64,000 bases of DNA, taken from Aquisphaera insulae. GTDB taxonomy: Bacteria > Planctomycetota > Planctomycetia > Isosphaerales > Isosphaeraceae. The notes beneath the pieces were generated by a model that was not told the origin of the DNA, did no database searches, and worked only from the letters and a program-made list of their open reading frames with translations. Positions within the stretch are counted from its first letter, which is position 1, and each line of letters opens with the position of its first letter. This document shows, one piece after another, positions 1 through 9,184 of the stretch. The translations under genes and the position numbers were made by a program. The stretch lies in NCBI RefSeq assembly GCF_011064615.1, contig NZ_JAALJH010000019.1:51888-115887 (forward strand). The letters run 5' to 3'.

Positions 1-443
1 CGGACGTCGACGTGCTGGGCGTGGAGTTCAATCACGACGTCGCGATGCAGAGGATGTCCGGGCGCTCCGCCGCCCTGATCGCCCGGAACCTCGGCGACCA
101 CGGGCACCTTTCCAACCGCCAGGGGGCGGAGCTGGTCCGCGCGGTGCTCCACCGGTCGTCGCGCGATCGGGTCCGGCACCTCGTCCTGCTGCACCTCAGC
201 CAGCAGTGCAACCGGCCGGAGCTCGCCATCCACGAGGCCCGCGAGGCGGTCGAGGAGACGGGCCGGCGGATCCTGATCCACGCCGCACGGCAGTCCCCGG
301 CCCACCCGAACCTGATCCTCGACACCGCACGCAAGCCACCGTCGTCCGCGCCGGCCCCCCGGCGCCCCGGCCGCTCCCGGACCGCCGCGGCCGCGGCCGC
401 GACCGTGGCGATGCTCCCCGGCCTCTTCCAGGACAACGCCTGA
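1..443 (+). CDS. MBL-fold metallo-hydrolase, C-terminal part (5' end outside window)
   Basis: The open frame runs in from the left edge, so only the C-terminal ~146 residues are visible. The fragment carries 'EFNHDVAMQ', 'LGDHGHLSNRQ' and 'LHLSQQCNRPELA'. These match the second half of YycJ/WalJ-like metallo-beta-lactamase fold hydrolases, where NHD, the GHLSN block and a late HLS motif line the metal site (established for the family). The last ~40 residues are Ala/Pro/Arg-rich and look like a disordered tail. The stop at 441-443 lies 28 bases before the phosphoesterase gene on the same strand, so the two may be co-transcribed. Substrate is unknown; a nuclease-type role is possible but cannot be shown from this fragment. 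Confidence 0.75.
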   Translation, partial: DVDVLGVEFNHDVAMQRMSGRSAALIARNLGDHGHLSNRQGAELVRAVLHRSSRDRVRHLVLLHLSQQCNRPELAIHEAREAVEETGRRILIHAARQSPAHPNLILDTARKPPSSAPAPRRPGRSRTAAAAAATVAMLPGLFQDNA

Positions 444-471
444 ACGACCCACCTGCCTGGACTCGACCATC

Positions 472-1200
472 GTGGCCTACTATTTCGCCAGCGACATCCA
501 CCTGCGACCCGATCACCCGGACCGCGCGGGGCGGTTCGCCTCATGGTTGCGGTCCCTCGATCGCAACGACGTGCTCTGGATCGTCGGCGACCTCTGCGAC
601 TTCTGGATGAGCACGCGCTATGCCGAGAGCGAGATCGTCCGCGACGAGGGGTTCGTCGCCCTCGCCGACTTCCGAGCCCGGGGCGGGTCGCTCTTCATCA
701 TGCCCGGCAATCACGACCTCTGGATGGGGCCGTTCTACGAGTCCACCCTGGGCGCCACGATGGTCGCCGAGCCGCACGAGATGACGATCCATGGACACCG
801 CATCCACATGGTCCACGGCCACCTCCTGGGTGCCCGCAAGAAGTGGAAGGCCCTCATGGAGACCCGCCAGTTCTTCCGGGCCTTCGGCAAGGTCCCCGGC
901 CCCCTGGCCGGCCTCCTGGACCGCGTCCTCGATCGAAAGAACCGGAACGACCTCCTGAAGGATGAGGGCCGGCATCTCGCCGTCTTTCGGCGATACGCGG
1001 ACGCCCAGCGGGACAGGGCGGACCTCGTGATCCTGGGGCATGTCCACCGGGCGGTGGATGATTCCGACGGCGTCCCCCGGATGGTGATCCTGGGCGGCTG
1101 GCAGCGCAGGTCGAGCTATCTCCGGATCGATGCCGAGGGCGCGACCTTCCACGTCCTGCCGCCCGTCGCGGAGCCCGTGGGCGTCGGCCCGCCGGCCTGA
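472..1200 (+). CDS. LpxH-like metallophosphoesterase (UDP-2,3-diacylglucosamine diphosphatase type)
   Basis: 242 aa, GTG start. All five calcineurin-fold metal-binding blocks are present in order: DIH near residue 8, GDLCDF near 40, GNHD near 80, HGH near 115 and GHVH near 192. The order and length (~240 aa) match LpxH, which hydrolyses UDP-2,3-diacylglucosamine to lipid X in lipid A synthesis at the inner membrane. The middle segment (residues ~120-160, basic, with an Arg/Lys-rich 'LDRKNRNDL') fits the helical cap that binds the acyl chains in this family. Related phosphoesterases of unknown substrate look similar, so the exact substrate is inferred. It lies just downstream of the MBL-fold gene. 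Confidence 0.75.
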   Translation: MAYYFASDIHLRPDHPDRAGRFASWLRSLDRNDVLWIVGDLCDFWMSTRYAESEIVRDEGFVALADFRARGGSLFIMPGNHDLWMGPFYESTLGATMVAEPHEMTIHGHRIHMVHGHLLGARKKWKALMETRQFFRAFGKVPGPLAGLLDRVLDRKNRNDLLKDEGRHLAVFRRYADAQRDRADLVILGHVHRAVDDSDGVPRMVILGGWQRRSSYLRIDAEGATFHVLPPVAEPVGVGPPA

Positions 1201-1220
1201 ATTCGACGCCGGCCGCGAGC

Positions 1221-2471
1221 TCACCGAAGCCGGGCCCGGGCCCGCGCCTCCTCGTCCTGCTGCCGCCAGTAGCGCCTGACTCGCTCCGCCAGCTCCTTGC
1301 CGACGAAGTCCTTCTCCATGGCGATCGTCCGACGGAATTCCTCCCGTTCCTCCTCCGCGAGGGGCCGCGACTCCGCCGCCAGCGCGAGCGCTCGCAGCCG
1401 ATCGACGGCCGCCGGATCCGGCCCGAGGCGGAAGACCGGTTCAAAAATGTTCAGGACGTGGGCCGTGATCATCCCCAGGCAGCGGTCGTATTCCGCGCGT
1501 TCCGCGTCGCCCAGGGGCCGTTTCGATGCGGCCAGCGCCAGGGCAAGCCCCCGCCGGAAGGGCGGACGGCCCCCGCCGCTTTCGAGGATGCCTCCGGCCG
1601 TTTCGAAGGCCCGGACGGCATTCTTCCGACCGCCGACGTCCTCCCCGAGCAGGGCCACGACGCCGAGCGTCATGTTCGTCTCCTCGAAGGCCCGCCGCAG
1701 CAGGTCCTCGCGGACATCTCCGTGGGACGAGCCCCGGCGATGCTCGTCGGCCCACTGCGCCAGCCCGCTCGCCACGATCAGGGCCATGGCAACCTGCCCC
1801 ACGAGCCAGGCGATCGGCCGGCCGTAGAGCCGCAGGAGCCCGCGATGCATCAGGCCGATCGAGACGCCCGCGAGGAGCCCGCCGAGGTGGCCGAGGTTGT
1901 CGATGTATCGCGAGAAGGCCACGCCGAGCAGGCCCGTCATCACGACGGCCTTGGCCATCTGCCAGCCGAGGTCGCTCCCCATCGAGGTCCTGGATCTCCA
2001 GCCGACCGTGGCGCAGAGGCCGATCAGCGCCATGATGACGACCGAGCCCCCGCCCGACTGGTTGAGCGGATTGCTCCCCGCCCAGGCCCTCGCGAGCATG
2101 GCCAGGGCATTCCCCGCGGCGCCGGCGACGAGGTAGATGGCCGCGAAGAGCGAGGAGCCGTACCACGACTCCACCAGCGAGCCCAGGAGGTAGAAGGCGA
2201 AGAGGTTCACCCCCAGGTGGAGGACGCTGAAATGGACGAAGTTGCAGGTCACGAGGCGCCAGACCTGCCCCTGACGGAGCGCGGCGAGGGAGAGGTCCCC
2301 GAAGCGTTGACCGGTGCCGATCCCCCGGATGAGCAGCCCCCACCAGTCCTGGGTCGGATTCTCCCGGTGCGAGAGGATCGCCATCGCCGCGAAGACCAGG
2401 AGCCAGGCCAGCGAGAAGGCCGCCGTGGCGGGGAACTGACGGATTTCTCGCAGGAGGGTGCGGAAGGGCAT
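1221..2471 (-). CDS. Rhomboid family intramembrane serine protease with long C-terminal extension
   Basis: 416 aa. A membrane core of about six helices spans residues ~15-230, followed by a ~185-residue soluble tail. The core shows the WR motif (71-72), an HxxxN pair on TM2 (H85, N89), a Ser in 'GGGSVV' (S143) and the catalytic His in 'HLGGLLAGVSIG' (H195). Ser143 and His195 would form the rhomboid dyad. The usual GxSG has Val instead of Gly after the Ser, which is unusual. Rhomboids cleave transmembrane substrates within the membrane; the substrate here is unknown. The C-terminal tail is charged and helical with no recognised domain. The adjacent gene upstream on this strand (DUF1802) is separated by ~87 bases. 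Confidence 0.85.
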   Translation of the reverse strand: MPFRTLLREIRQFPATAAFSLAWLLVFAAMAILSHRENPTQDWWGLLIRGIGTGQRFGDLSLAALRQGQVWRLVTCNFVHFSVLHLGVNLFAFYLLGSLVESWYGSSLFAAIYLVAGAAGNALAMLARAWAGSNPLNQSGGGSVVIMALIGLCATVGWRSRTSMGSDLGWQMAKAVVMTGLLGVAFSRYIDNLGHLGGLLAGVSIGLMHRGLLRLYGRPIAWLVGQVAMALIVASGLAQWADEHRRGSSHGDVREDLLRRAFEETNMTLGVVALLGEDVGGRKNAVRAFETAGGILESGGGRPPFRRGLALALAASKRPLGDAERAEYDRCLGMITAHVLNIFEPVFRLGPDPAAVDRLRALALAAESRPLAEEEREEFRRTIAMEKDFVGKELAERVRRYWRQQDEEARARARLR

Positions 2472-2558
2472 TGAGGCTCTCTGTGGCTATCGCGAGTCGT
2501 CGCGGCGGAGACCCGGCCGGTCGCCGCTGACCGCGAGATCGGGCTCGCACTTCCGGAA

Positions 2559-3128
2559 TCAGGATAACAACGTGCGGAGCGTATCGAGCCGCCCCTTCCA
2601 GTCGGAGTCATCGAGCACGGGCATCACCCCGGAGGTCTCGATCGGGTCCGGCAGCGACACCCAGGACTTGCAGCCGAGCTGCTCCGGCGTCGGGATCAGG
2701 GTGGTCGCCGTCGGGCGTCGGTAGACTCGAACCACCAGCACCCAGAGGCCTGGCTGACGATAATGGTAACGCTTGAGAATCGTCTCCTCGGTCCAGACGT
2801 GATGCGGCATGAGCGTGGCCAGCCTCTCCAGGTCGGTCACGCGGGCCACCAGCTCGACGTGGGCGAGTCCCGTGATCGGGACCGGATCCTCCGGGCGGGG
2901 GACGGGCCCGGCCCGCCGCGTCCCCCAGGACTCGCTGAGCCCCTGCTCGGCCTGGTGGACGTGGGTGGGGTAGAGCCAGAAGTCCGGATGTTCCGGCCGG
3001 AAGACGCCCCCATCCTCCTCGATCCCGCCCTTTCGGACCAGGAGAGACTGCCTGCCCTCGAGCAGGGCCCGGCAGACGCCGTCCCACTCCTTGAAGGCGA
3101 TCCCGCACGCGGACGGGAGCTCGTTCAT
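2559..3128 (-). CDS. DUF1802 family protein
   Basis: 189 aa. The ATG at 3128 overlaps the gpsA stop in an ATGA arrangement, which decides the start; an in-frame ATG nine bases upstream is less likely. The N-terminal part has 'AFKEWDGVCRALLEGRQ', 'LLVRKGGIEE' and 'DFWLYPTHVHQ', the hallmark blocks of DUF1802, a family of unknown biochemical function common in cyanobacteria and planctomycetes. The C-terminal half contains 'LWVLVVRVYRRP', as in that family. No catalytic motif is evident. Translational coupling to gpsA suggests co-expression, but not necessarily a shared pathway. Confidence 0.8.
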   Translation of the reverse strand: MNELPSACGIAFKEWDGVCRALLEGRQSLLVRKGGIEEDGGVFRPEHPDFWLYPTHVHQAEQGLSESWGTRRAGPVPRPEDPVPITGLAHVELVARVTDLERLATLMPHHVWTEETILKRYHYRQPGLWVLVVRVYRRPTATTLIPTPEQLGCKSWVSLPDPIETSGVMPVLDDSDWKGRLDTLRTLLS

Positions 3129-4123
3129 GAATCCCACTCCCCTCGGGGCAGGCGGACCATCAGGTCGTTGACGGCGATGCGCGGGTCTTTCCCCTCGAAG
3201 AGGACGCGATGAAGCTCGGCCGTGATGGGCATCTCGACGCCGATCTTGCGGGCGAGCGCGTGGACGCTACGCGTCGTGGGCACGCCCTCGGCGACGTCGA
3301 CCATCCCGGCCAGGATCTGCTCGAGGGACTCGCCCCGCCCGATCCGCTCGCCGACCGACCGATTCCGGCCGAACGGGCTGTAGCAGGTCGTCACCACGTC
3401 GCCGAAGCCGGCCAGCCCGTGGAACGTGGCGGCGAGGCCCCCGAGCGCGACGCCCAGGCGTCCGACCTCCACCAGCCCCCGGGTGATCATGGCCGCCTTG
3501 GCGTTGTCGCCGAATCCGAGCCCGTCGCAGACACCCGCCGCGATCCCGAGGATGTTCTTGAGGGCCCCCGCGAGCTCCACGCCGACGGCGTCGGGATTGG
3601 TGTAGACCCGGAATGCCTCGTGGCTGAGCGACTCCTGGACCAGCCGGTTGAGCTCGGGCGAGCGCCCGGCCACGACCACGGAGGCGGGCAGGCCGCGAGC
3701 GATCTCCTCGGCGTGGCTCGGGCCGCTGAGGACGGCCACCGGGCGCGGGCCGGCCGTCTCGAGGATGATCTCCGAGGGTCGGTCGAAGGTGCCGTTCTCG
3801 ATCCCCTTCACGACGCTCAGGAAGGGGACGTTGCGATCCAGATGCCCGGAGGCCAGCTCCATGACCCCCCGCAGGTACGCGGTCGGCACCGCCGCGACGA
3901 CGAGGTCCGCCCCGGCGAGGACCTCGGCGAGGCTCGACCGGATCTGGATCTCCGGCGGGATGGGGATCCCGGGCAGGTGGCGGCCGTTGACGCGATCCCG
4001 CGACATCGCCGACGCATGCTCGGCCGATCTCGACCAGAGGACGACTTCCGGTACGGCCGCGCGGAAGAGGAGCGCCAGCGCCGTCCCCATTCCGCCCGCA
4101 CCCAGGATCACCACGCGTTTCAT
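3125..4123 (-). CDS. gpsA: NAD(P)H-dependent glycerol-3-phosphate dehydrogenase
   Basis: 332 aa, full family length. The N-terminal Rossmann motif GAGGMG begins at residue 8, followed by 'VVAAVPTAYLR' and 'SVVKGIENGT', where the family's substrate-site Lys lies. The 'LSGPSHAEEIA' and 'ALKNILGIAAGVCDGLGFGDN' blocks of the C-terminal helical domain carry the catalytic Lys and the dimer interface. The enzyme reduces dihydroxyacetone phosphate to sn-glycerol-3-phosphate in the cytoplasm, feeding phospholipid synthesis. It is the first gene of a short unit with the DUF1802 gene (4-base overlap). Identity is clear. Confidence 0.97.
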   Translation of the reverse strand: MKRVVILGAGGMGTALALLFRAAVPEVVLWSRSAEHASAMSRDRVNGRHLPGIPIPPEIQIRSSLAEVLAGADLVVAAVPTAYLRGVMELASGHLDRNVPFLSVVKGIENGTFDRPSEIILETAGPRPVAVLSGPSHAEEIARGLPASVVVAGRSPELNRLVQESLSHEAFRVYTNPDAVGVELAGALKNILGIAAGVCDGLGFGDNAKAAMITRGLVEVGRLGVALGGLAATFHGLAGFGDVVTTCYSPFGRNRSVGERIGRGESLEQILAGMVDVAEGVPTTRSVHALARKIGVEMPITAELHRVLFEGKDPRIAVNDLMVRLPRGEWDS

Positions 4124-4272
4124 GATGGAGGCATCACCGTTTCATTCGGGTCGGAGACGGCGAGTCTCGTCACCGGCGAAAGTCATAGTATAAGGGCCGC
4201 GATGCCTCCGTGACAGGCGCACGGAGTCGGCGACCCCGCCCGCGGATCGAGCCTCGGTTGGCGAGGCATCCT

Positions 4273-4650
4273 TTAACCGTCCTGACCGGGCACGTTCCGG
4301 AGCCGGATTTCAATTCCGGGGTGGGCGGCGGCATACGCCTTGATCGTCCCGGACAGGAGGTACAGAATCGTGGACTCGCCGGCGGCGATGGTGAGCCTGC
4401 CCGTTTCCAGCCCGTGGCGACTGGCGTCAAAGGTCGCCGGCGGCGCGTCGATGGACTCGACCAGGGGCCGAGCCAGGCGGTCGAGATCCTGGCCCTCCGC
4501 CGTGAGCGGGATCCTGGGCCCTCGGCGCTGGAAGGGCCTGGCCTGGAATTCGACCTCCCGCGACGGGATCTGGAGGGAGAGGGAGGGTTGGCACAGGCCG
4601 GTTCGTTCGGACGCCAGGGAGATGCTCCCGGTGATGATCCGAGCTTCTTC
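4273..4650 (-). pseudogene. Remnant of a LysR-family transcriptional regulator (truncated)
   Basis: Read on the minus strand, the frame ending in the TAA at 4275-4273 gives about 120 residues. It contains a helix-turn-helix-like stretch ('GSISLASERTGLCQPSLSLQI'-like), then 'FQRRGPRIPLT', 'GRLTIAAGESTILYLL' and 'HPGIEIRLRNVPGQDG', and then stops. This is the order of a LysR regulator: winged HTH, linker helix, and the first strand and helix of the effector domain. About 170 C-terminal residues are missing, there is no good start codon, and the HTH is degraded. The upstream boundary near 4650 is uncertain. It lies divergently upstream of malate synthase and may once have regulated it (inference). 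Confidence 0.65.
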
Positions 4651-4829
4651 ATGCCGAGCGCATCTGGCCCGAGGCCCCGGGCATGGACGCGACGAGCACT
4701 GGACGACCCGATGATACGGACTACCACCATTGATTCAATAATCTTTATGGAATGGATCGGACTGTTGCGACTTACCGGACGTTCCTAGACTGACCTCAAG
4801 CCCACCATCCTGAAGCGGAGGGCACGACG

Positions 4830-6440
4830 ATGCCTGCATCCGAGACCGAATCGCCGGCCGTCGCCGGCGTGGAGATCCGCGGCCCCATTCGGCCCGGCTA
4901 CGAGCAGATCCTGACCCCGGAGGCCCTGACGCTGGTCGCCTCGCTCCACCGCGAGTTCGAGGGCCGGCGTCGCGAGCTCCTGGCGCGACGAGTCGACGTG
5001 CAGGCACGACTCGACGGGGGCTGGAACCCCGACTTCCTCGAGGAGACCCGGGCGATCCGCGAGGCCGACTGGAAGGTGGCGCCGATCCCCTCCGACCTGC
5101 TCGATCGCCGCGTCGAGATCACCGGCCCGGTCGATCGCAAGATGGTGATCAACGCCCTCAACTCGGGTGCGCGCGTCTTCATGGCGGACTTCGAGGACGC
5201 CCATTCGCCGACCTGGGAAGGGACCATCGAGGGCCAGGTCAACGTCAGGGACGCCAACCGCGGCGACATCGCGTATGAAAGCCCCGAGGGGAAGAAATAT
5301 CGGCTGAACCCGAAGCCGGCCACGCTCATGATCCGCCCCCGGGGCTGGCATCTCGACGAGGCCCACGTCCTGGTGGACGGCCGGCCGGTCTCCGGCTCGA
5401 TCTTCGACTTCACGCTCTACCTGATCCACAACGCCGCGACCCTCAAGGCGAAGGGGAGCGGGCCTTACTACTACCTGCCCAAGCTCGAGAGCCACCTCGA
5501 GGCCCGGCTCTGGAACGACGTCTTCACGCGGGCGGAGGAGGCGCTCGGCCTGCCCGTGGGGACCGCCCGGGCCACGGTCCTGATCGAGACGATCCTGGCG
5601 GCGTTCGAGATGGACGAGATCCTCTACGAGCTCCGCGACCACATCGTCGGCCTGAATTGCGGCCGGTGGGACTACATCTTCAGCTTCATCAAGAAGTTCC
5701 GCGAGCGGCCCGAGTTCGTGCTGCCGGACCGCGCCCTGGTCACCATGACGACCCACTTCCTCCGGTCATATTCCCAACTGACGATCCGGACGTGCCATCG
5801 CCGCGGGGCCTTTGCCATGGGCGGGATGGCCGCCCAGATCCCCATCAAGAACGACCCCGAGGCCAACGAGAAGGCCCTCCAGAGGGTCCGCGAGGACAAG
5901 CTCCGAGAGGCCACCGACGGCCACGATGGGACCTGGGTCGCCCACCCCGGCCTGGTGCCGATCGCGCTGGAAGTCTTCGACGCGCGGATGCCCGGGCCCA
6001 ATCAGCTCGACCGGCTCCGCGAGGACGTGAACGTCGCGGCGGCCGACCTCCTGGCCGTCCCCGCCGGGCCCATCACCGAGGCCGGCCTCCGCATCAACAT
6101 CAACGTCGGCCTTCGCTACCTGGAGAGCTGGCTGCGCGGCAGCGGCTGCGTCCCCATCTTCAACCTGATGGAGGACGCCGCCACCTGCGAGATCTCCCGC
6201 ACCCAGATCTGGCAGTGGATCCGGCACCCCGCGGGGAAGCTCGACGACGGCCGCAAGATCACCGTCGAGCTGTTCCGACAGCTCATGGACGAGGAGCTCG
6301 GCAAGATCCGCGCGGACATCGGGCCGGAGGCCTACGACTCGGGCAAGTTCCCGATCGCGCGCCAGATCTTCGACGAGGTCACGACGAGCCCCGCGCTCGT
6401 CGAGTTCCTGACCCTGCCCGCGTACAAGTACCTGGATTGA
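4830..6440 (+). CDS. aceB: Malate synthase A
   Basis: 536 aa, the length of the A isoform. It condenses glyoxylate with acetyl-CoA to give malate. Visible family blocks are '[15 protein letters not shown]' (~120), '[11 protein letters not shown]' (~165), '[11 protein letters not shown]', '[11 protein letters not shown]', '[17 protein letters not shown]' and '[15 protein letters not shown]', which together hold the Mg-binding acidic residues and the catalytic Asp of the family. A GGAGGG ribosome site precedes the ATG. The gene converges on the glycolate oxidase operon, so glycolate-derived glyoxylate is a likely source of its substrate. No isocitrate lyase gene is visible in this window. Confidence 0.97.
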   Translation: MPASETESPAVAGVEIRGPIRPGYEQILTPEALTLVASLHREFEGRRRELLARRVDVQARLDGGWNPDFLEETRAIREADWKVAPIPSDLLDRRVEITGPVDRKMVINALNSGARVFMADFEDAHSPTWEGTIEGQVNVRDANRGDIAYESPEGKKYRLNPKPATLMIRPRGWHLDEAHVLVDGRPVSGSIFDFTLYLIHNAATLKAKGSGPYYYLPKLESHLEARLWNDVFTRAEEALGLPVGTARATVLIETILAAFEMDEILYELRDHIVGLNCGRWDYIFSFIKKFRERPEFVLPDRALVTMTTHFLRSYSQLTIRTCHRRGAFAMGGMAAQIPIKNDPEANEKALQRVREDKLREATDGHDGTWVAHPGLVPIALEVFDARMPGPNQLDRLREDVNVAAADLLAVPAGPITEAGLRININVGLRYLESWLRGSGCVPIFNLMEDAATCEISRTQIWQWIRHPAGKLDDGRKITVELFRQLMDEELGKIRADIGPEAYDSGKFPIARQIFDEVTTSPALVEFLTLPAYKYLD

Positions 6441-6569
6441 CGCCCCGTCCGGAAGTGCTCGCCGCGGAACCCCATCGTCGGCCGTCCGCCCAGCTCGTGA
6501 CGAGCGACGCGGCCCCGCGCGACCAGCCGTTCCTCACTGGCTCCGCGGAGGAGGAGCGGCTCGACGTCG

Positions 6570-7916
6570 TCAGGTCGCATTGACGCCGGTTGATGCGAGA
6601 TCCGGACCGCCATAGGCCCGGTCCAGGAGATCGACGGTATGGATGACCCGCACGCGGCTGCCTCGCTCCCTCGCCATCCGGGCGATCTGGAGCAGGCAGC
6701 CGATGTTGCCGGCCGCCACGGCATCCGCGCCCGTCGATTCGATCCGATCCATCTTCCTCAGGCCGAGCCGGGCCGACATCTCGGGCTGCGTCAGGTTGTA
6801 CGTCCCGGCCGCGCCGCAGCAGAGCTCGCTCTCGTCCAGGGGGACGAGCTCCAGGCCCGGGATCGACTCGAGCAGCCGCCGGGGCTGGGAACGGACGTGC
6901 TGGGCATGGCACAGGTGGCACGCGTCGTGATAGGCGACCTTCATCGGGACGGGGTGAGTCGGGGTCGCCGCGCCCAGGCCAACCAGGAACTCCGAGACGT
7001 CGGCCACCTTCCCCGCGAAGACCGTCGCGCGCTCCCTGTCGGCGGGCGGCAGCACGCGCGGGTATTCCTTCATGAACGCCCCGCAGCCGGCGGCGTTGAC
7101 CACGATGGCGTCGAGGTCGCCGGACCGGAAGGCATCGATGTTCTCCCGGGCGAGGCCGAGCGCCGGCCCCTCCGCGCCGGAATGATAGTGCATCGCCCCG
7201 CAACAGACCTGCCCCCTCGGGACGATGACCTCGCAGCCGTTCCGCCGGAGGACCCGGGCCGTGGCCCGATTCGTCTCCGGCTGGAGCGCGTCGGCGACGC
7301 AGCCGGTGAAGAGCGCCACGCGAGCCCGCCTCGGGCCGATCGGCGGCAGGACCTCCGGCAGCCTCGAACCGGGCCGCGAAAGCCGGGGGAGCATGGCGAC
7401 CATCGATCGCATCGTCCGCGGCAGCATCCTCGTCGCCCCGGTTCGTTCCGCCAGGGCGATCAGGCCGAGCTTCTGGGAGATCCACGCCGGCAAGAGTGCG
7501 GCCCGAACTCGGCCCGAATACGGGAACAGGTGATGCAGCACGAGTCGTTCCAGCAGGCTCCGGCGCGAGCCACCGGCAGCCGACTGGTTCATGGCGATCT
7601 GGAACGGCTCGATCAGGGAGCCGTAGTGCACCCCCGAGGGACAGGCCGATTCGCAGGCCCGGCAGTCGAGGCAGAGGTCGAGGTGCCGGCGGACGGCCGC
7701 GCCCATCGCCAGGCGGCCGTCGGTCACGGCGCGCATCAGGTAGATCCGCCCCCGCGGGCTATCGTTCTCGTTCGAGGTTTCCAGGTACGTCGGGCAGCTC
7801 GCCGTGCACAGGCCGCAGTGGACGCATTCCTGGAAGTTGCGGTAGTCGATCCGCCGCGACAGCCAGTCGAGGTCGATGCCCGCAGACGCCACGTTGTCCT
7901 CGGTCGCGACGGTCAT
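6570..7916 (-). CDS. glcF: Glycolate oxidase iron-sulfur subunit
   Basis: 448 aa from the ATG at 7916, which overlaps the glcE stop (ATATGA). The frame is open further upstream, but that part is antisense to glcE coding. Two 4Fe-4S motifs lie near the N-terminus: 'CVHCGLCTASCP' (~35) and 'CLDCRACESACP' (~85). Two Cys-rich CCG-type domains follow, with 'CCGAMHYHSG' and 'YHDACHLCHAQ...ELCCGAAGTYN'. This is the electron-transfer subunit that passes electrons from the flavin subunits GlcD/GlcE to the membrane quinone pool while glycolate is oxidised to glyoxylate. It is the last gene of the glcD-X-glcE-glcF unit. Confidence 0.93.
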   Translation of the reverse strand: MTVATEDNVASAGIDLDWLSRRIDYRNFQECVHCGLCTASCPTYLETSNENDSPRGRIYLMRAVTDGRLAMGAAVRRHLDLCLDCRACESACPSGVHYGSLIEPFQIAMNQSAAGGSRRSLLERLVLHHLFPYSGRVRAALLPAWISQKLGLIALAERTGATRMLPRTMRSMVAMLPRLSRPGSRLPEVLPPIGPRRARVALFTGCVADALQPETNRATARVLRRNGCEVIVPRGQVCCGAMHYHSGAEGPALGLARENIDAFRSGDLDAIVVNAAGCGAFMKEYPRVLPPADRERATVFAGKVADVSEFLVGLGAATPTHPVPMKVAYHDACHLCHAQHVRSQPRRLLESIPGLELVPLDESELCCGAAGTYNLTQPEMSARLGLRKMDRIESTGADAVAAGNIGCLLQIARMARERGSRVRVIHTVDLLDRAYGGPDLASTGVNAT

Positions 7917-9184
7917 ATGCCACCCACGAAACGGCCGGGGTTGAGGGCCCCGTGAGGATCGAGTGCCCGCTTGATCTTCGCCGCCAGCGACCAGTCGGGA
8001 CGCGGATCGCCCCAGACGTTGAGCCTCGGCTTCCAGTCGGTCGGACAGCGCGGGACGGTCAGGGTCCCGCCGTGCGCGGAAACGGTTGCGCGGAAGCGTC
8101 GGACCTGGTCCGCCACCGCCTCGAGGCCAGGATCGTCCCGGGAGTGGAGCCGGACTACGCCGTCGCCCGCATGGCACTGGAACGTCCAGCGATTGCCGTC
8201 GACCTGATCGAGGAAGCTCGCGACCAGCGACGGCCGGATCGCGGCGAGGAGCGAGACCGGGCCCGGGCCGCGCACCTGGAATTCCCCGAGGGCCGACCAG
8301 AGCCCCTCGACCCGCTCATCCTCGACGACGACGATCTCGGTCGGCCTCAGCTCATCGCGGAGCCGCCCGATCTGCCAGCGGACGGAGACCTCACTCCCCT
8401 CGAGGCCGATCGCAAGGGTGCGACGGCCGGCGGGCAGCCCCGCCGGGCCTCCCACGACCTCCGCGGCCCGGGGATCGAGCACGTCGATCGCCACCGGCCT
8501 CGCGTCGGACGTGTTCAACCACGCCAGCACGGACTCGAGATCGTGGTCGGCATCCAGGATCGTCCAGGCCACGACGGACGCCTCGGGCTTCGGGCGCACC
8601 TTGAGTGTCATGCTGGTGAGGATGCCGAGCGTCCCGAGCGAGCCCGTCATCAGCTTGGGGAAGTCGTAGCCGGCGACGTTCTTGACGACCCGACCTCCCC
8701 CCTTCACCGCGACTCCCTCCGAGGTCACGAACTGGACGCCGATGATCTGGTCGCGGGGCCTCCCCCAGGCATATCGGCGCGGGCCGCACGCGCCGGTCGC
8801 GAAGACGCCCCCCAGGGTGGCACGCTCGGGCTGGGCGGCCTCGACGAGCAGCCGCTGTCCCTGCGATGCCAGGACCCGTGCCAACGCCTCCGCGGTGATG
8901 CCCGCCTCCACCGTGATCGTCATGTCGGCGTGCGGATAGTCGATCACGCGATCCATGGCACGCATGTCGAGGATCACGCCCGGCCGCGATGGGGGCTCGC
9001 CCAGCTCGATGGCCGTGCCGCCCCCCTGGGGGTACAGGGCCTGTCCGGCGCGGACGGTGTCGCGGACGGCCTCGCCGAGCTGATCCAGGGATTCGGGGCG
9101 GATCCGGGCGGTCGCGTGACGACCGTCGCCCAGCGGCCCGCCGCCGGGAGGTTCGGGCCAGCCATCGGTCCATGGGCCGCTCAT
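7913..9184 (-). CDS. glcE: Glycolate oxidase FAD-binding subunit
   Basis: 423 aa. It starts with an FAD-binding type 4 (PCMH) domain: 'YPQGGGTAIELG' is the pyrophosphate loop, and 'ATLGGVFATGACGPRRY' and 'VKNVAGYDFPKLMTGSLGTLG' are typical of GlcE. The shorter length compared with GlcD and the lack of the long C-terminal FAD oxidase domain fit GlcE. The ATG at 9184 overlaps the stop of the upstream unknown gene (ATGA), and its own stop overlaps the glcF start, so all three are translationally coupled. It acts with GlcD and GlcF in glycolate oxidation to glyoxylate. Confidence 0.92.
   Translation of the reverse strand: MSGPWTDGWPEPPGGGPLGDGRHATARIRPESLDQLGEAVRDTVRAGQALYPQGGGTAIELGEPPSRPGVILDMRAMDRVIDYPHADMTITVEAGITAEALARVLASQGQRLLVEAAQPERATLGGVFATGACGPRRYAWGRPRDQIIGVQFVTSEGVAVKGGGRVVKNVAGYDFPKLMTGSLGTLGILTSMTLKVRPKPEASVVAWTILDADHDLESVLAWLNTSDARPVAIDVLDPRAAEVVGGPAGLPAGRRTLAIGLEGSEVSVRWQIGRLRDELRPTEIVVVEDERVEGLWSALGEFQVRGPGPVSLLAAIRPSLVASFLDQVDGNRWTFQCHAGDGVVRLHSRDDPGLEAVADQVRRFRATVSAHGGTLTVPRCPTDWKPRLNVWGDPRPDWSLAAKIKRALDPHGALNPGRFVGGI

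Noticed and set aside
4210..4788. Two overlapping frames on both strands here
   Set aside because: Both are low-complexity Arg/Gly-rich shadows; the LysR-like sequence is in a third frame without a start.
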